Source: Gordoniibacillus kamchatkensis (GTDB taxonomy: Bacteria; Bacillota; Bacilli; Paenibacillales; NBRC-103111). From it: a stretch of DNA of 64,000 nt. A model generated the notes under the pieces. The model was given only the letters and a program-made list of their open reading frames with translations, was not told the origin of the DNA and did not search any database. Positions within the stretch are counted from its first letter, which is position 1; every line of letters starts with the position of its first letter. Below are positions 17,485 to 26,400 of this stretch, piece by piece. The stretch is from positions 124,001-188,000 of the forward strand of contig NZ_JXAK01000004.1 in assembly GCF_000829455.1 (NCBI RefSeq). Direction: 5' to 3'. Both the position numbers and the translations under genes were made by a program.

Positions 17485-18686
17485 TTAGCCGCCGCGACCG
17501 TCCATGACCGAACCGTAATGCAGCGCAGTATGAACCAAAATCGCCGCCGCCTCGGCTACTTGCTCCAGATCGACCCATTCGTCGTGTGTATGTGCCTGCG
17601 TAATATCGCCCGGACCGAACACGACGGTTGGCACGTCGACCCGCGTCAGCTTGCTGGCGTCGCTGCCGTACGGGGCGCCGATGACGCCGCTGCCCGCTTG
17701 GTACTGCCCGGCGATGTGCGACAACGTTGCGACAAAAGGGTGCTCTGGCGCGACTTCCATCGAGTAGTCCAGCACGAACGGCTCGTGCACTTCCAGCTTC
17801 ATGCCGGGCATCTCCGCCTGCCACGCTTCCAGACGCGCCTTAAGCTCCCGCCACACTTCGTAGCTGTCCTCGCCCGGAATCGTGCGGCGGTCGATCGCAA
17901 TGCGGCAGTGCTCGGCTACCGTGTTCGGAGCGACGCTCCCTGAATCATGCTGATGCACAGCGTAGGCGCTCCCGTCAGCGGATGGAGCATGGCCGGCAAT
18001 TCCGTCTGCGCCATTCGCTTCAAGTACAGCACGAGCTCGGCCATATGCTCGATCGCGTTCACGCCGCTTTCCGGCGTCGAGCTGTGCGCGGCGACGCCGT
18101 GCACGTCGATATGGCACCGCACCACGCCTTTATGGGCGACGATCACGTTCAAATTCGTCGGCTCGCCGACAATCGCGGCATCGTAGCGGAGACGGCCGCC
18201 TTCAATGTGCTCGGCCAGCTTGGCGACGCCGCGGTACATGATCTCCTCGTCGACCACTGCCGCCACATGCACGTTCGCCGCAGGCACGGCCCCGCGCCGC
18301 GCCAGCGTCTCCACCGCAGCCAGCATCGCCGCCAGCGACGCCTTCGTGTCGCAAGCGCCGCGGCCGTACAGCCGGCCGTCCTTGACGGCGGCGCCGAACG
18401 GATCGACGCTCATGCCGGCCGTCTGCACCGTATCCATATGCGCTTCCAGCAGCAAATGCGCGTCTCCCGCGCCCGGCAGCGTGCCGATCACGTTATCGCG
18501 GCCCGCCTCGACCGGCTGCATCTCGGCCTTTAATCCGAGCTCCTCAAAAAAACTTTTCACATAGCGCGCGACCTCCGCTTCCCCGTGTCCGTCCGGAAAC
18601 CCCGGATTGACGCTCGGGATGCGCACCAGATCCCGCAAAATTTCCGTCAGCCGCTCCTTGTCGATCCAATCGCGATATCCCGCCAT
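17485..18686 (-). pseudogene. M20 family metallopeptidase (ArgE/DapE/CPG2 type), frameshifted
   Basis: Zinc exopeptidase/deacylase of about 400 residues. Metal ligands are seen in LLEAHMDTV, GRGACDTKAS, DEEI and VGEPT, then the dimerisation-domain motif HGVAAHSSTPESGVNA and a C-terminal GPGDITQAHTHDEWV. The frame breaks at 17938-17940, where one extra G would read MIQGSVAPNTVAEH. It starts 16 bases after the aldolase-like gene, in one operon with it and the YheO-type regulator. Substrates of this family are acylated amino acids or dipeptides; a role with D-amino acids is inferred from the neighbours. Confidence 0.85.
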
Positions 18687-18701
18687 GTCTGCCGCCCCTT
18701 G

Positions 18702-19794
18702 TCAGTAATTGCAACCGCGCGCGTCAACCGCAATCGCTTCCACCGGCTTGCCCGCACGGACGCCGGTAATCGTGTTGTTCAAATTCGGAATGACGCAGGA
18801 ATGGTTCGGTATAATTTCAATCCGGTCCCCTACCCGCAGCTGCACTTTGGCAGGGTCGAACTGCAGGAAGCCGTGCTCTTCGTTCAGTCCCGTAATGGCG
18901 ATATCCGGCTGCCCGACCACGATGCCGAAGCCTTCCCGGTGATGGGCTTTGTCGCTGGTCAGCGTCTTCGTGCCGGCGTCAATCGTAGCTCTACCCGGCA
19001 GCGGCACGCTGACAACCGTCGCGATGACGCGCAGCGCGCAGTCGCCCTCGGCGGCGAGCCCCATGGAAACCCCGGACGCGTCGAAAAAAATGTAGTTGCC
19101 AGCCCGAACTTCCGTCACCCCGTCCAAATAGTTGCACATGAGGGCCGACGGCGAACGAGCCGGCGCTGACGATATCCGCGCAAAATCCCGCCGCCCGCAG
19201 CAGCGACGCCGTCTCGCGCAGCACCTGCGATTCGTGCTGCGCCGCCTTGCGGAAGCCCTCTTCGTCTTTGTTGCGGTAGATCGTGCCGAAATAGCCCATG
19301 ATTCCTTTCAGGCGAATCCCCGGCAGCGCCGATATCGCACGGGCAAAATCGACCGTGTCCGCGCCAGGCTGCCGGCCGCCGCGATGCAGGCCGCCGTCCA
19401 CCTCGATGAGGACGTCGACCGGTTGCTTCGAACGCATGCCTACGCCGGACAACCCTTCGGCCGCTTCCATGCTGTCCACCGTGACGACGATGCTCGCCTT
19501 GCTGCGCAGCGCTTCCAGCCGGCGCAGCTTGTCCTCGCCGACGATCGGATACGCGACCAAAATGTTATCGATGCCAAGCTGGACGAACGTTTCCGCTTCC
19601 GCCAGCTTGGCTACCGTAATGCCCGCCGCTCCCGCCGCCAGCTGCTTGCGGACGAAATAAGCGGATTTCGTCGTCTTGATGTGCGGACGGTGGGCGATGC
19701 CTTTGGCGCGGAGGCGCTCCGCCATGCGCGCTATGTTGCGCTCCGCAATGTCTAAATCGACGATAACTGCAGGCGTTGACAATTCGTTGTACAT
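18702..19794 (-). pseudogene. Second D-threonine aldolase / D-serine dehydratase-like enzyme, frameshifted
   Basis: Fold-type III PLP enzyme of about 365 residues. N-terminal part: IAHRPHIKTTKSAY with the PLP lysine, AAGAAGITVAKLAEAE and VLIEVDGGLHRGGRQPG. C-terminal part: YLDGVTEVRAGNYIFFD and IIPNHSCVIPNLNN, the metal-binding region. The two halves join if one base is removed near 19154-19155, restoring SAGSSPSALMCNYLDG. It is similar in plan to the gene at 13604 but belongs to a different operon under the YheO-type regulator, starting 4 bases after it. Confidence 0.85.
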
Positions 19795-19798
19795 GATG

Positions 19799-20461
19799 TT
19801 AGTCCTCCAGTCTGGATTGGCTATCGGCAGAGCGAATTTCCTCCAAGTAATTGTAGAGGGTGAATTTGGATATATCGAAGTATTTGCACACTTTGTCCCC
19901 GGCCTTTTTCACGAGAAAAGCGCCCTTTTTGTCGAGATACTCGATGGCCTTGCACTTGTCTTCCTTGGTCATCATCGCTACCGGCTTGCCGATTTCGTTG
20001 TGGCATTCCTGCAGCAAGTAATCGAGCAAGTCCTTCACGTCGCTGACGAACGTTTCCTTCACCTCTTGATCGAAGCTGTGCATCGTCAGCGAGCGGATCG
20101 TATTCTCGGCCACGAGCAGATCGGAAATGTCCAGATTGATGCACAGCGCCCCGATCGTTTTGCCTTCGGCGTTTTTGATGTAAACGGACGACGAGCGGAG
20201 AATTCTTCCGTCCTTCGTCTGCGTGATGTAATTGTAGCGGTCGCCGTTTTCCACCGTGCCCCGGAGCACCTCCAGGCCCAAGTTGGTGCCGCTGTCCCCG
20301 ATTTTTCTGCCGGTTATGTGACCGTTTTCAATGGCGACGATCGTATGGTCGTAATCGCCGGTCAAATCGTGCAGGACGACTTCGCACTTGTCCCCGAATT
20401 GCGCGGCGATGCCTTTCGTCAGCGAAGTGAGGAACTCCATCTCTTCTTTCACGTGCTTCAT
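19799..20461 (-). CDS. YheO/DauR-type PAS-HTH transcriptional regulator
   Basis: 220 residues from the ATG at 20461, supported by AAAGGAGG 11 bases upstream. Residues about 5-115 form the YheO-like PAS domain (CEVVLHDLTGDYDHTIVAIENGHITGR; IGALCINLDIS); the C-terminal part (CKAIEYLDKKGAFLVKKAGD then VCKYFDISKFTLYNYLEE) is the HTH_22 DNA-binding region. DauR, a characterised member, controls D-arginine catabolism. It is the first gene of an operon with a D-threonine-aldolase-like enzyme and an M20 peptidase, which agrees with a D-amino-acid-responsive regulator. Confidence 0.88.
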   Translation of the reverse strand: MKHVKEEMEFLTSLTKGIAAQFGDKCEVVLHDLTGDYDHTIVAIENGHITGRKIGDSGTNLGLEVLRGTVENGDRYNYITQTKDGRILRSSSVYIKNAEGKTIGALCINLDISDLLVAENTIRSLTMHSFDQEVKETFVSDVKDLLDYLLQECHNEIGKPVAMMTKEDKCKAIEYLDKKGAFLVKKAGDKVCKYFDISKFTLYNYLEEIRSADSQSRLED

Positions 20462-20748
20462 CGGATCGAATGCCTCCTTTCTATCTTCTAACATTTTGTT
20501 TTGTATTCTTATTTTTTTTCAGAGGCCGTTCGTTCTCAGCATAGATCATTCCGCTCGGCAGTGTCAACCGTTTCTTATCAATTGCCGGCATTGTTCGAAA
20601 AAAGAGCCGGCTGCACGCGGCAGCCGCCCCTTCGCTCATGCAGGTTATGCTTCTATAGTCGCTCAAGATCGCACTGGTCCGACCGTAAAGCGCGCGCCCG
20701 GGACATCCCGCAGCCGCAGCCGGCAGTCGCACTGCCGCGGTCTTCTTT

Positions 20749-21495
20749 CTAATGAACGACCTCGAATGTTGTCTCTGCGCTTTCGCTGCCGGATGACACA
20801 GTGATTCTCCACTTGCCGAGCGTGGTATTGCCGCCTACACGCCAAGACCAGCTGACATTGCCGTCCGCATCGGCTTTTTTCGCTTCCAGGCCGGCAGCTT
20901 TGCTGGGTCCGCTTTTATAATGGACAACGATAGAAGCCATAGCTCCGGGCGCGACTTTGGCACGGAGTGCAGCGTTTGCATTGCGTTTGACGGGAGAAGT
21001 GACGCTAAGGATTTGTACAGCGGTTTCCTTTTTGCTTTCTGCCGGAGCTTGGGTCGGTTTTTGGTCTGCTGCCGGTTTGGCCGCCGCTGCCGGCGTTGCT
21101 GCTGCGGTATCTTTCGCTGTTGTTGACGCTGTTTCCGTCTGGGGCTGCGGCTGAGATTGAGGCTGGGACTGAGATTGCGGTTGTGGTTGCGGCCGGGATT
21201 GCGGTTGCGTCTGGGGCTGTGGCTGGGATTGCGATTGGCTGCTCTCGGTTGTTTGTGGTTGCGGCTGGGATTGCTGCTGGCTGCTCTCGGTTTTGCCGTT
21301 GGCCTGTTGATTTTGCGGAGCTGCTGCCGAATCGGCGCCAGACGGCCGGCTTGCCGGCGCGGATGCAGCGGCCGCCTCTTGCTGTATAGATGGCTTTTCG
21401 CTATGCATGGTTGCGGCAGGTTTAGCCGCGGCTCCGCATGCCGCAAGAGACACGATCAAAGCCGGATACATGCAAACCCGTAGTAATAACTTCAT
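20749..21495 (-). CDS. Gln/Pro/Ser-rich lipoprotein with C-terminal beta domain
   Basis: 248 residues from the ATG at 21495 (GGGGGAGT upstream). MKLLLRVC followed by a hydrophobic stretch and SLAAC|GAAAK is a lipoprotein signal. Residues about 60-135 are low-complexity repeats of QP, QS and QPQ type, likely a flexible wall-spanning linker. The last ~85 residues (TSPVKRNANAALRAKVAPGA to the end) look like a small beta-sandwich of the kind seen in secreted Paenibacillus proteins. Function unknown. The repeat region invites length variation. Confidence 0.8.
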   Translation of the reverse strand: MKLLLRVCMYPALIVSLAACGAAAKPAATMHSEKPSIQQEAAAASAPASRPSGADSAAAPQNQQANGKTESSQQQSQPQPQTTESSQSQSQPQPQTQPQSRPQPQPQSQSQPQSQPQPQTETASTTAKDTAAATPAAAAKPAADQKPTQAPAESKKETAVQILSVTSPVKRNANAALRAKVAPGAMASIVVHYKSGPSKAAGLEAKKADADGNVSWSWRVGGNTTLGKWRITVSSGSESAETTFEVVH

Positions 21496-22140
21496 ATAAT
21501 CCACTCCCCCAATTTCATCCAAATCTACAACTCTAATTTACAATAGAGTAGGATAAAATTGGTACGCTGAATCGAAAAACTTTTCGCATTACTCGCTCCT
21601 TATTCGCACCGGTGCGGGCCTGGACGATATGGCTGCGTTCAGCTTGCCGGTTCCCCCGATGCGCCGCTTTTGCTGTAACTACGGCTCGGAGCAGGCAAAA
21701 GATGCAGTTTGGAAAAAACCTGATCATTCCGGTATATGCCAAATGCTCAAATGGGCCAAATCGGAATTCTCGACGCGTAGTAAACGCCGAACGCTTTATT
21801 TTTAAAGCCCCTGTTCGCTATTTAGAGCCTTCACGGACGCAGATATTTAGCCAAAATGCAAAATCCGTCCGTTAGCGACTCGAAAGTCTCTCCATAGGAA
21901 TTTTTGTCGTTATTTATGGAACAACAGGGCTCTGGACGTTCATTCCGTCCAATTGGCGTCTAATAACGCCCCTTAAGACGCTGCAGAGCGAACCGGTTCT
22001 TAATAGCTCCGCTCAACGGAACTATGCCAGCTTGTCCTCTTCACCACCCGCCTGTAGCGTCTGAGTCCCGGTAAAAAGCACAATTACTGAAAGCCCCTGC
22101 CAAAGAACATGGCCCCCGAGCCGCCAACCCAGCGCACAAT
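21496..22140. other. Intergenic region with degenerate repeats, no clear gene
   Basis: About 640 bases with short frames that I do not trust. Several segments resemble dispersed repeats: 21803-21870 and 21905-22035 contain GTTCGCTATTTAGAG, CCGTCCGTTAGCGAC, GGACGTTCATTCCGTCC and CAACGGAACTATGCC motifs, akin to the GGAAC/GTTCC family. No RNA gene is recognised. Confidence 0.4.
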
Positions 22141-22183
22141 AAAAAAGCGCTCCGACCTCTCGCTGGATCGGAGCGCTTTTTTT
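22141..22183 (-). terminator. Terminator of the fix operon
   Basis: Hairpin AAGCGCTCCGA / TCGGAGCGCTT flanked by A6 and T7, about 20 bases after the fixX stop. The A and T runs on both sides make it usable in either direction. Confidence 0.88.
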
Positions 22184-22202
22184 GGCAAGCAGCGCAATTC
22201 GG

Positions 22203-22487
22203 TCACCCGTATTTGTACGTTATGCCGTAGCCGCCCTTGGGATACACCCACTCGATGTTGTCGTACGGGCAGGCGATGCGGCACGTGCCGCATTCGATGC
22301 AGTTTTCGAAGGCGACGGTCGTGAGCTTCTGTTTTTTGTCCCATTCGTACACATCGGACGGACAGAAGTAGTTGCAGTCTTTCTTCGCGCATTTCAAGCA
22401 GCTGTCGCGTTCTTTAATAATCAAATGAGACACGTCGTCGCACTTGTAGCGGATCGTAAACAGCTTGTCGGAAATCGATTCGCTCAT
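22203..22487 (-). CDS. fixX: FixX ferredoxin-like protein
   Basis: 94-residue iron-sulfur protein of the FixABCX electron-bifurcating complex. Cys ligands lie in CLKCAKKDCNYFCP (30-42) and CIECGTCRIACP (63-74), and the protein ends GGYGITYKYG, the conserved FixX tail. It accepts electrons from FixC. The ATG at 22487 overlaps the FixC stop by four bases (ATGA), the usual sign of coupled translation. The frame stays open upstream through fixC in a different frame, but this start is clear. Confidence 0.93.
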   Translation of the reverse strand: MSESISDKLFTIRYKCDDVSHLIIKERDSCLKCAKKDCNYFCPSDVYEWDKKQKLTTVAFENCIECGTCRIACPYDNIEWVYPKGGYGITYKYG

Positions 22488-23793
22488 CCGTTCATCGCCC
22501 TCCAGCCTTTGTAGCCCAGCTTCAGCAAATTCACCGTTCCCCCGGCCGCATCTTTTATTAATTTTATGGCCGTTTTTTGTTTTTGTGCCTTCGAAAGCCC
22601 ATCGACCAAAAACAGTTGATATGCGGCTTCGTTCAGGGCGTGCGGCAGCTTGTCGAACAGCAGCTCGGGGTCTTGCTCTTTCAGCAATTGATGCATGCCT
22701 TTGTACTTTTTCAAATCGGCTTCGATGAACGAGCTCCTGATCTTCCTGTCGTACGACTGCAGGGAAGCCCGGGAATAGTCGCCCCGCCCCTTCGCCTCCA
22801 CGATCGCCTCGCCGGCGAACCGCCCCGACGTCATGGCCAGATTGGTGCCTTCCCGATGCACGAAATTGACGAGCTGCGCCGCGTCGCCGACGACGCACCA
22901 GCCGTCCCCGGACAGCGGAGGGATGGAATGGTAGCCGCCTTCGGGAATGAGGTGCCCGGAATATTCCAGCGTCTCCCCGCCTTGAATCAGCTTGCGGATC
23001 ATCGGATGCTGCTTCGCCGCTTCGAGCAGAGCGTACGGCTTCACCTTCTTCTCCCGCAGCTGGTCGACCATAACGCCGACGCCGAGCGACAGTGTTTCCT
23101 TGTTCGTGTACAGGAAGCCCATCCCGGCCATCCCCAGCGTCGTTTCGCCCATGAACTCGATCGTGACGCCCTCGTCGCCTTCCAGGTTGAACCGGTCTTC
23201 GATCTTTTCCTTCGGCAGCGCGATCACTTCCTTGACCGCCAGCGACACTTCGTCGGGCCGCCATTCCTTATGGATGCCGAGCGCTTTGCCGAGGAGCGAG
23301 TTGACGCCGTCGGCGATGACGACGACATTCGCGTACAGGTCGCCGTCCGCCCGGTCCGTCTTCACGCCGACAACCCGGCTTCCTTCCCGGATCACATCTG
23401 TCGCCACCGTTTGGTAGACCGGGATCGCGCCGGCCTGTACCGCCTTGTCGGCAAACCATTGGTCGAACTTGACCCGCAGCCCGGTAAAGCAGTTGTACGG
23501 CTGTTTGTACGCTTCGTTGCGGTGGCCGAACGTGACGACGGACTCCTTGCCCATCATCCAAATGCGCTGCTCGACGATGTGCCGCTCCATCGGGAACCCT
23601 TTTTCTTTCCAGAACTCGGGCACGATGTCTTCCAACTGCTTCCGGTACAGGACGCCGCCGAAAATGTTTTTCGCGCCGGGAAACTCGCCCCGCTCCAGCA
23701 GCACGACGCTGAGGCCGGCCCGGGCCATGGTGAGCGCCGCCGCCGCGCGGCGGGACCGGCTCCCACGACGACCGCGTCGAATTTCTCGTTCAT
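22484..23793 (-). pseudogene. fixC: FixC flavoprotein (ETF-quinone oxidoreductase type), frameshifted
   Basis: FAD enzyme of about 435 residues that passes electrons from FixAB to quinone. The N-terminal dinucleotide motif VVVGAGPAG(A)AAALTMARAG is split between two frames near 23744-23753, where one base is missing in a GC-rich CCGCGCGG run. The rest is well conserved (GAKNIFGGVLY, VKFDQWFADKA, GDAAQLVNFVHREGTNLAMTSGR). The single break in the first 25 codons suggests sequence error. The first ATG at 23793 overlaps the fixB stop by four bases. Confidence 0.88.
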
Positions 23794-24841
23794 CTGCCTC
23801 CGCCTCCTTTCCGTCTCTTTTTCACTTCGGCCGTGATGGCTGGCACGATTTTGAACAAATCCCCGACGATACGGTAATGAGCCGTCTGAAAAATCGGCGC
23901 CTCCGGATCCTTGTTAATCGCCACGATCACTTCCGAGTTCGACATGCCGACGAGGTGCTGCACCGCCCCGGAGATGCCGATGGCAAAATACAGCTTCGGC
24001 CTTACGGTGCAGCCGGTTTGTCCGACCTGATGCTCGTGCTTGATCCACCCCGCGTCGACCGCCGCCCGCGAAGCTCCCACCACCCCGCCGAGAGCGTCCG
24101 CCAGCTCCTTCAGCATGGCAAAAGGCTCAGGTCCCCCGAGCCCCCGGCCCCCGGCTACGATAATTTCCGCCTCCTCCAAATTGACTTTGCCCTGCTCCCG
24201 GATGAAATCGAGCACCTGCGTCGCAATCTGCTCTTCGCTCAGCGGGTTCGGGACTCGCACGATTTCCCCGTGGCGGGACGTATCGCGCGGCAGCGCCTGA
24301 AATACGCCCGCGCGCGCCGTCGCCATTTGCGGCCGGTATTGCTTGCACAGAATGGTCGCCATCATTTTCTCGGAAAAGGCGGGGCGGCTGGCCAGCAGGA
24401 GACGGGAGGGCGGCGGTTCGACATCGAGCTCGGTCGTGTCCGCCGTCAGCCCCGTAGGCAAGTGCGTGGCGATCGCTCCGGCCAAATCTCTGCCGGTGCC
24501 CGTCGCCCCGAACAGGCAAATTTCCGGCTTGGCCTCGCCGATCACTTTCATCGCGACCCGGCTGTACGGCCTTGTCCGGTACGCCTTCAGCATCCGGCGC
24601 TTCGCATAAAAACACTTTGTCCGCGCCGTAATAAATCGCTTCCTCCGCCCAAATGCCCGACATCGTCCCCGATTACCAGCGCCATCAGCTGGACATCCAG
24701 CTTGGCGGCGAGCCGCTTCCCTTCCCCAAGCAGCTGCCAGGACACTTTTTTCGCTTCCCCTCCCCGCTGCTCCACGATCACCAGCACGCCGCGGTAATCG
24801 GACCAATCGGGGGCCGGTTCAGCTTCTCTTCTCGCAGACAT
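23790..24841 (-). pseudogene. fixB: FixB / electron transfer flavoprotein alpha subunit, two frameshifts
   Basis: ETF alpha-type subunit of about 350 residues. The N-terminal part (DYRGVLVIVEQRGGEAKKVS) starts at 24841 after a GGGAGGGAG site. The frame breaks near 24648-24650 (one extra base in CCC; restored GDDVGHLAEEAIYYGADKVF) and near 24594-24597 (one extra base; restored CEAPMLKAYRTRPYS). The C-terminal FAD domain is intact ([61 protein letters not shown]). The gene order fixA-fixB-fixC-fixX identifies the complex. Confidence 0.87.
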
Positions 24842-24856
24842 GCGCTCTCCCTCCCT

Positions 24857-25692
24857 TCACGATGTCCACCCGAATTTTTCCGGCAGACCGGTTTCCACAG
24901 CTGCTCGACGAGCGCTCCGGCAATTTCCCTCTCCGACTCGCCGCCGACCGCTTGCCCGTTAATTTTTCTTACTTCGGGCACCCACGTTTTGCTTACGATC
25001 GTCGGCGACCCTTTCAGCCCGATCTTGCTTGCGTCCAAATCGGGAAAATCTTCCGTAGTCCATATGTACGGCTTGTAGCGGGCGGCGCGAATCATGCCCG
25101 GCAGCGGCGCTCTGCGCACTTTATTCAGCTCCTTCAGCGCGGTAATGAGCACCGGCATGGACGATTCGACCACTTCGATTCCGTCTTCCAGAAAGCGGTG
25201 CACCGTAACTTTGCGGCTCGAAGGATCGACCCGCACCACCTTCCCCACGTAAGTGAGCTGCTCCAGATCGAGGCGGCACGCAATGCCGGGCCCGACTTGC
25301 CCGGTATCGCCGTCGAGCGTCTGCTTGCCGCAAAACACGATATCCGCCGGCCCCCACACTTCCTCCACTTTGCGAATCGTCTTGGCGATCACGTATGACG
25401 TCGCCAGCGTATCCGCTCCCGCAAATTTCCGGTCCGTGACGAGAACGGCTTCGTCCGCGCCGAGCGAGATGCATTCTTTCAGCGCCTTTTCGGCCGGCGG
25501 CGGTCCCATCGTAACAACCGTTACCCGGGCGCCGTGTTCGTCCTTGATGCGAAGCGCCTCTTCCAACCCGTGCAAGTCATAGAAGTTGACAATGCTGGGT
25601 ACGCCTTGCCGGATCAACGTGTTGTTAACCGGATCGATGCGAATTTCCCTGCTGTCGGGGACTTGCTTGATGCAAACGATAAGATGAAGCAT
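24857..25692 (-). pseudogene. fixA: FixA / electron transfer flavoprotein beta subunit, frameshift near the end
   Basis: ETF beta-type subunit of about 278 residues beginning MLHLIVCIKQVPDS and containing the bifurcating-ETF features GVPSIVNFYDLHGLEEALRI, AVLVTDRKFAGADTLATSY and FCGKQTLDGDTGQVGP. The open frame runs on to 24778 and overlaps fixB oddly; adding one C near 24888-24896 gives a natural end (GLPEKFGWTS, stop at 24857-24859) followed by the fixB ribosome binding site, so I take that as the real end. FixABCX oxidises NADH and splits electrons between quinone and a ferredoxin or flavodoxin. Confidence 0.87.
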
Positions 25693-25714
25693 GCTTTGCT
25701 CCTCCTCTTGCGGC

Positions 25715-26074
25715 TTATACGGCAGCCCAATCGTCCCAATACGGATTGACGAACTTTTGCGTCAGCTGATCGCCGCGTGAATACGCTCTCAATGTCTCGG
25801 ACAGCTTCCAGGCCTTGTCGAACGAAGAAGGGGCATCCGTGTGAAAAAGAGGCGGAACCGCCCAGAAAGCCCTCCCTTCCGCCACCGGAAACACGATGAC
25901 TTTCCAGCCGGAGACTTCCTCCTCGCTCCACATCAGGGCGATGAGCCAATAAGTGAAATCGCGGGGTTTTCCGTCTTTGCCCGGGTAAATGGCTTCCAGC
26001 TCATTCTTGTCATGCTTTCCGATCGGAATCGGCAATCTGTGGAAAAAGTGCCCGAAGTCCAAATACTGAAGCAT
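25715..26074 (-). CDS. Unknown protein leading the fix operon
   Basis: 119 residues, soluble, rich in aromatic residues (FGHFFHRLPIPIGKHDKNEL; YWLIALMWSEEEVSGWKVIVF; VNPYWDDWAAV). No known domain is recognised. It lies 22 bases upstream of fixA on the same strand and is the apparent first gene of the operon, so it is probably expressed with FixABCX; a role linked to that complex is only inferred. Acidic and Trp/Tyr-rich composition could suit protein-protein contact. Confidence 0.7.
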   Translation of the reverse strand: MLQYLDFGHFFHRLPIPIGKHDKNELEAIYPGKDGKPRDFTYWLIALMWSEEEVSGWKVIVFPVAEGRAFWAVPPLFHTDAPSSFDKAWKLSETLRAYSRGDQLTQKFVNPYWDDWAAV

Positions 26075-26156
26075 GCGGATACCCCCTCATCAGTTCATGG
26101 CGGAGCCCGTTCTATTTCATCATATGCCGGCCCAGCCGCCATCTTGACAACGCAAA

Positions 26157-26191
26157 ACGGCTCTATCGCATCATTATGCGATAGAGCCGTT
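26157..26191. terminator. Long perfect hairpin upstream of the fix operon
   Basis: A 16-bp inverted repeat (AACGGCTCTATCGCAT paired with ATGCGATAGAGCCGTT) with a tiny loop lies between the divergent fix-operon leader gene and the M29 aminopeptidase. Only a short T run follows on the minus strand, so it may be a terminator remnant or an operator; I cannot decide. Confidence 0.45.
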
Positions 26192-26400
26192 CACTCGTTA
26201 TTGCCGCACATACCGTTCGCCGGATGTCCGGCCCAAGGCGCGGCACGTCGGGCATCGCCGAATGAATCGAGCATGAAGATGCCCTCCATAGGTTGAAGCG
26301 CTTTGGCGACGGCTTGGTGCGCCATTCGTGTTTCCGCTTTGAGCAGGATTTATCATGGAACGTTTGGTATAATAAGGTATCATATTGCAGGAGGAAGATC

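Noticed and set aside
21533-21742. 70-residue minus-strand frame
   Set aside because: No ribosome binding site, unusual composition, and it overlaps repeat-rich intergenic DNA.
22203-23264. A 353-residue protein running from the fixC region into FixX
   Set aside because: The upstream part is an off-frame reading of fixC; FixX has its own ATG at 22487 overlapping the fixC stop.
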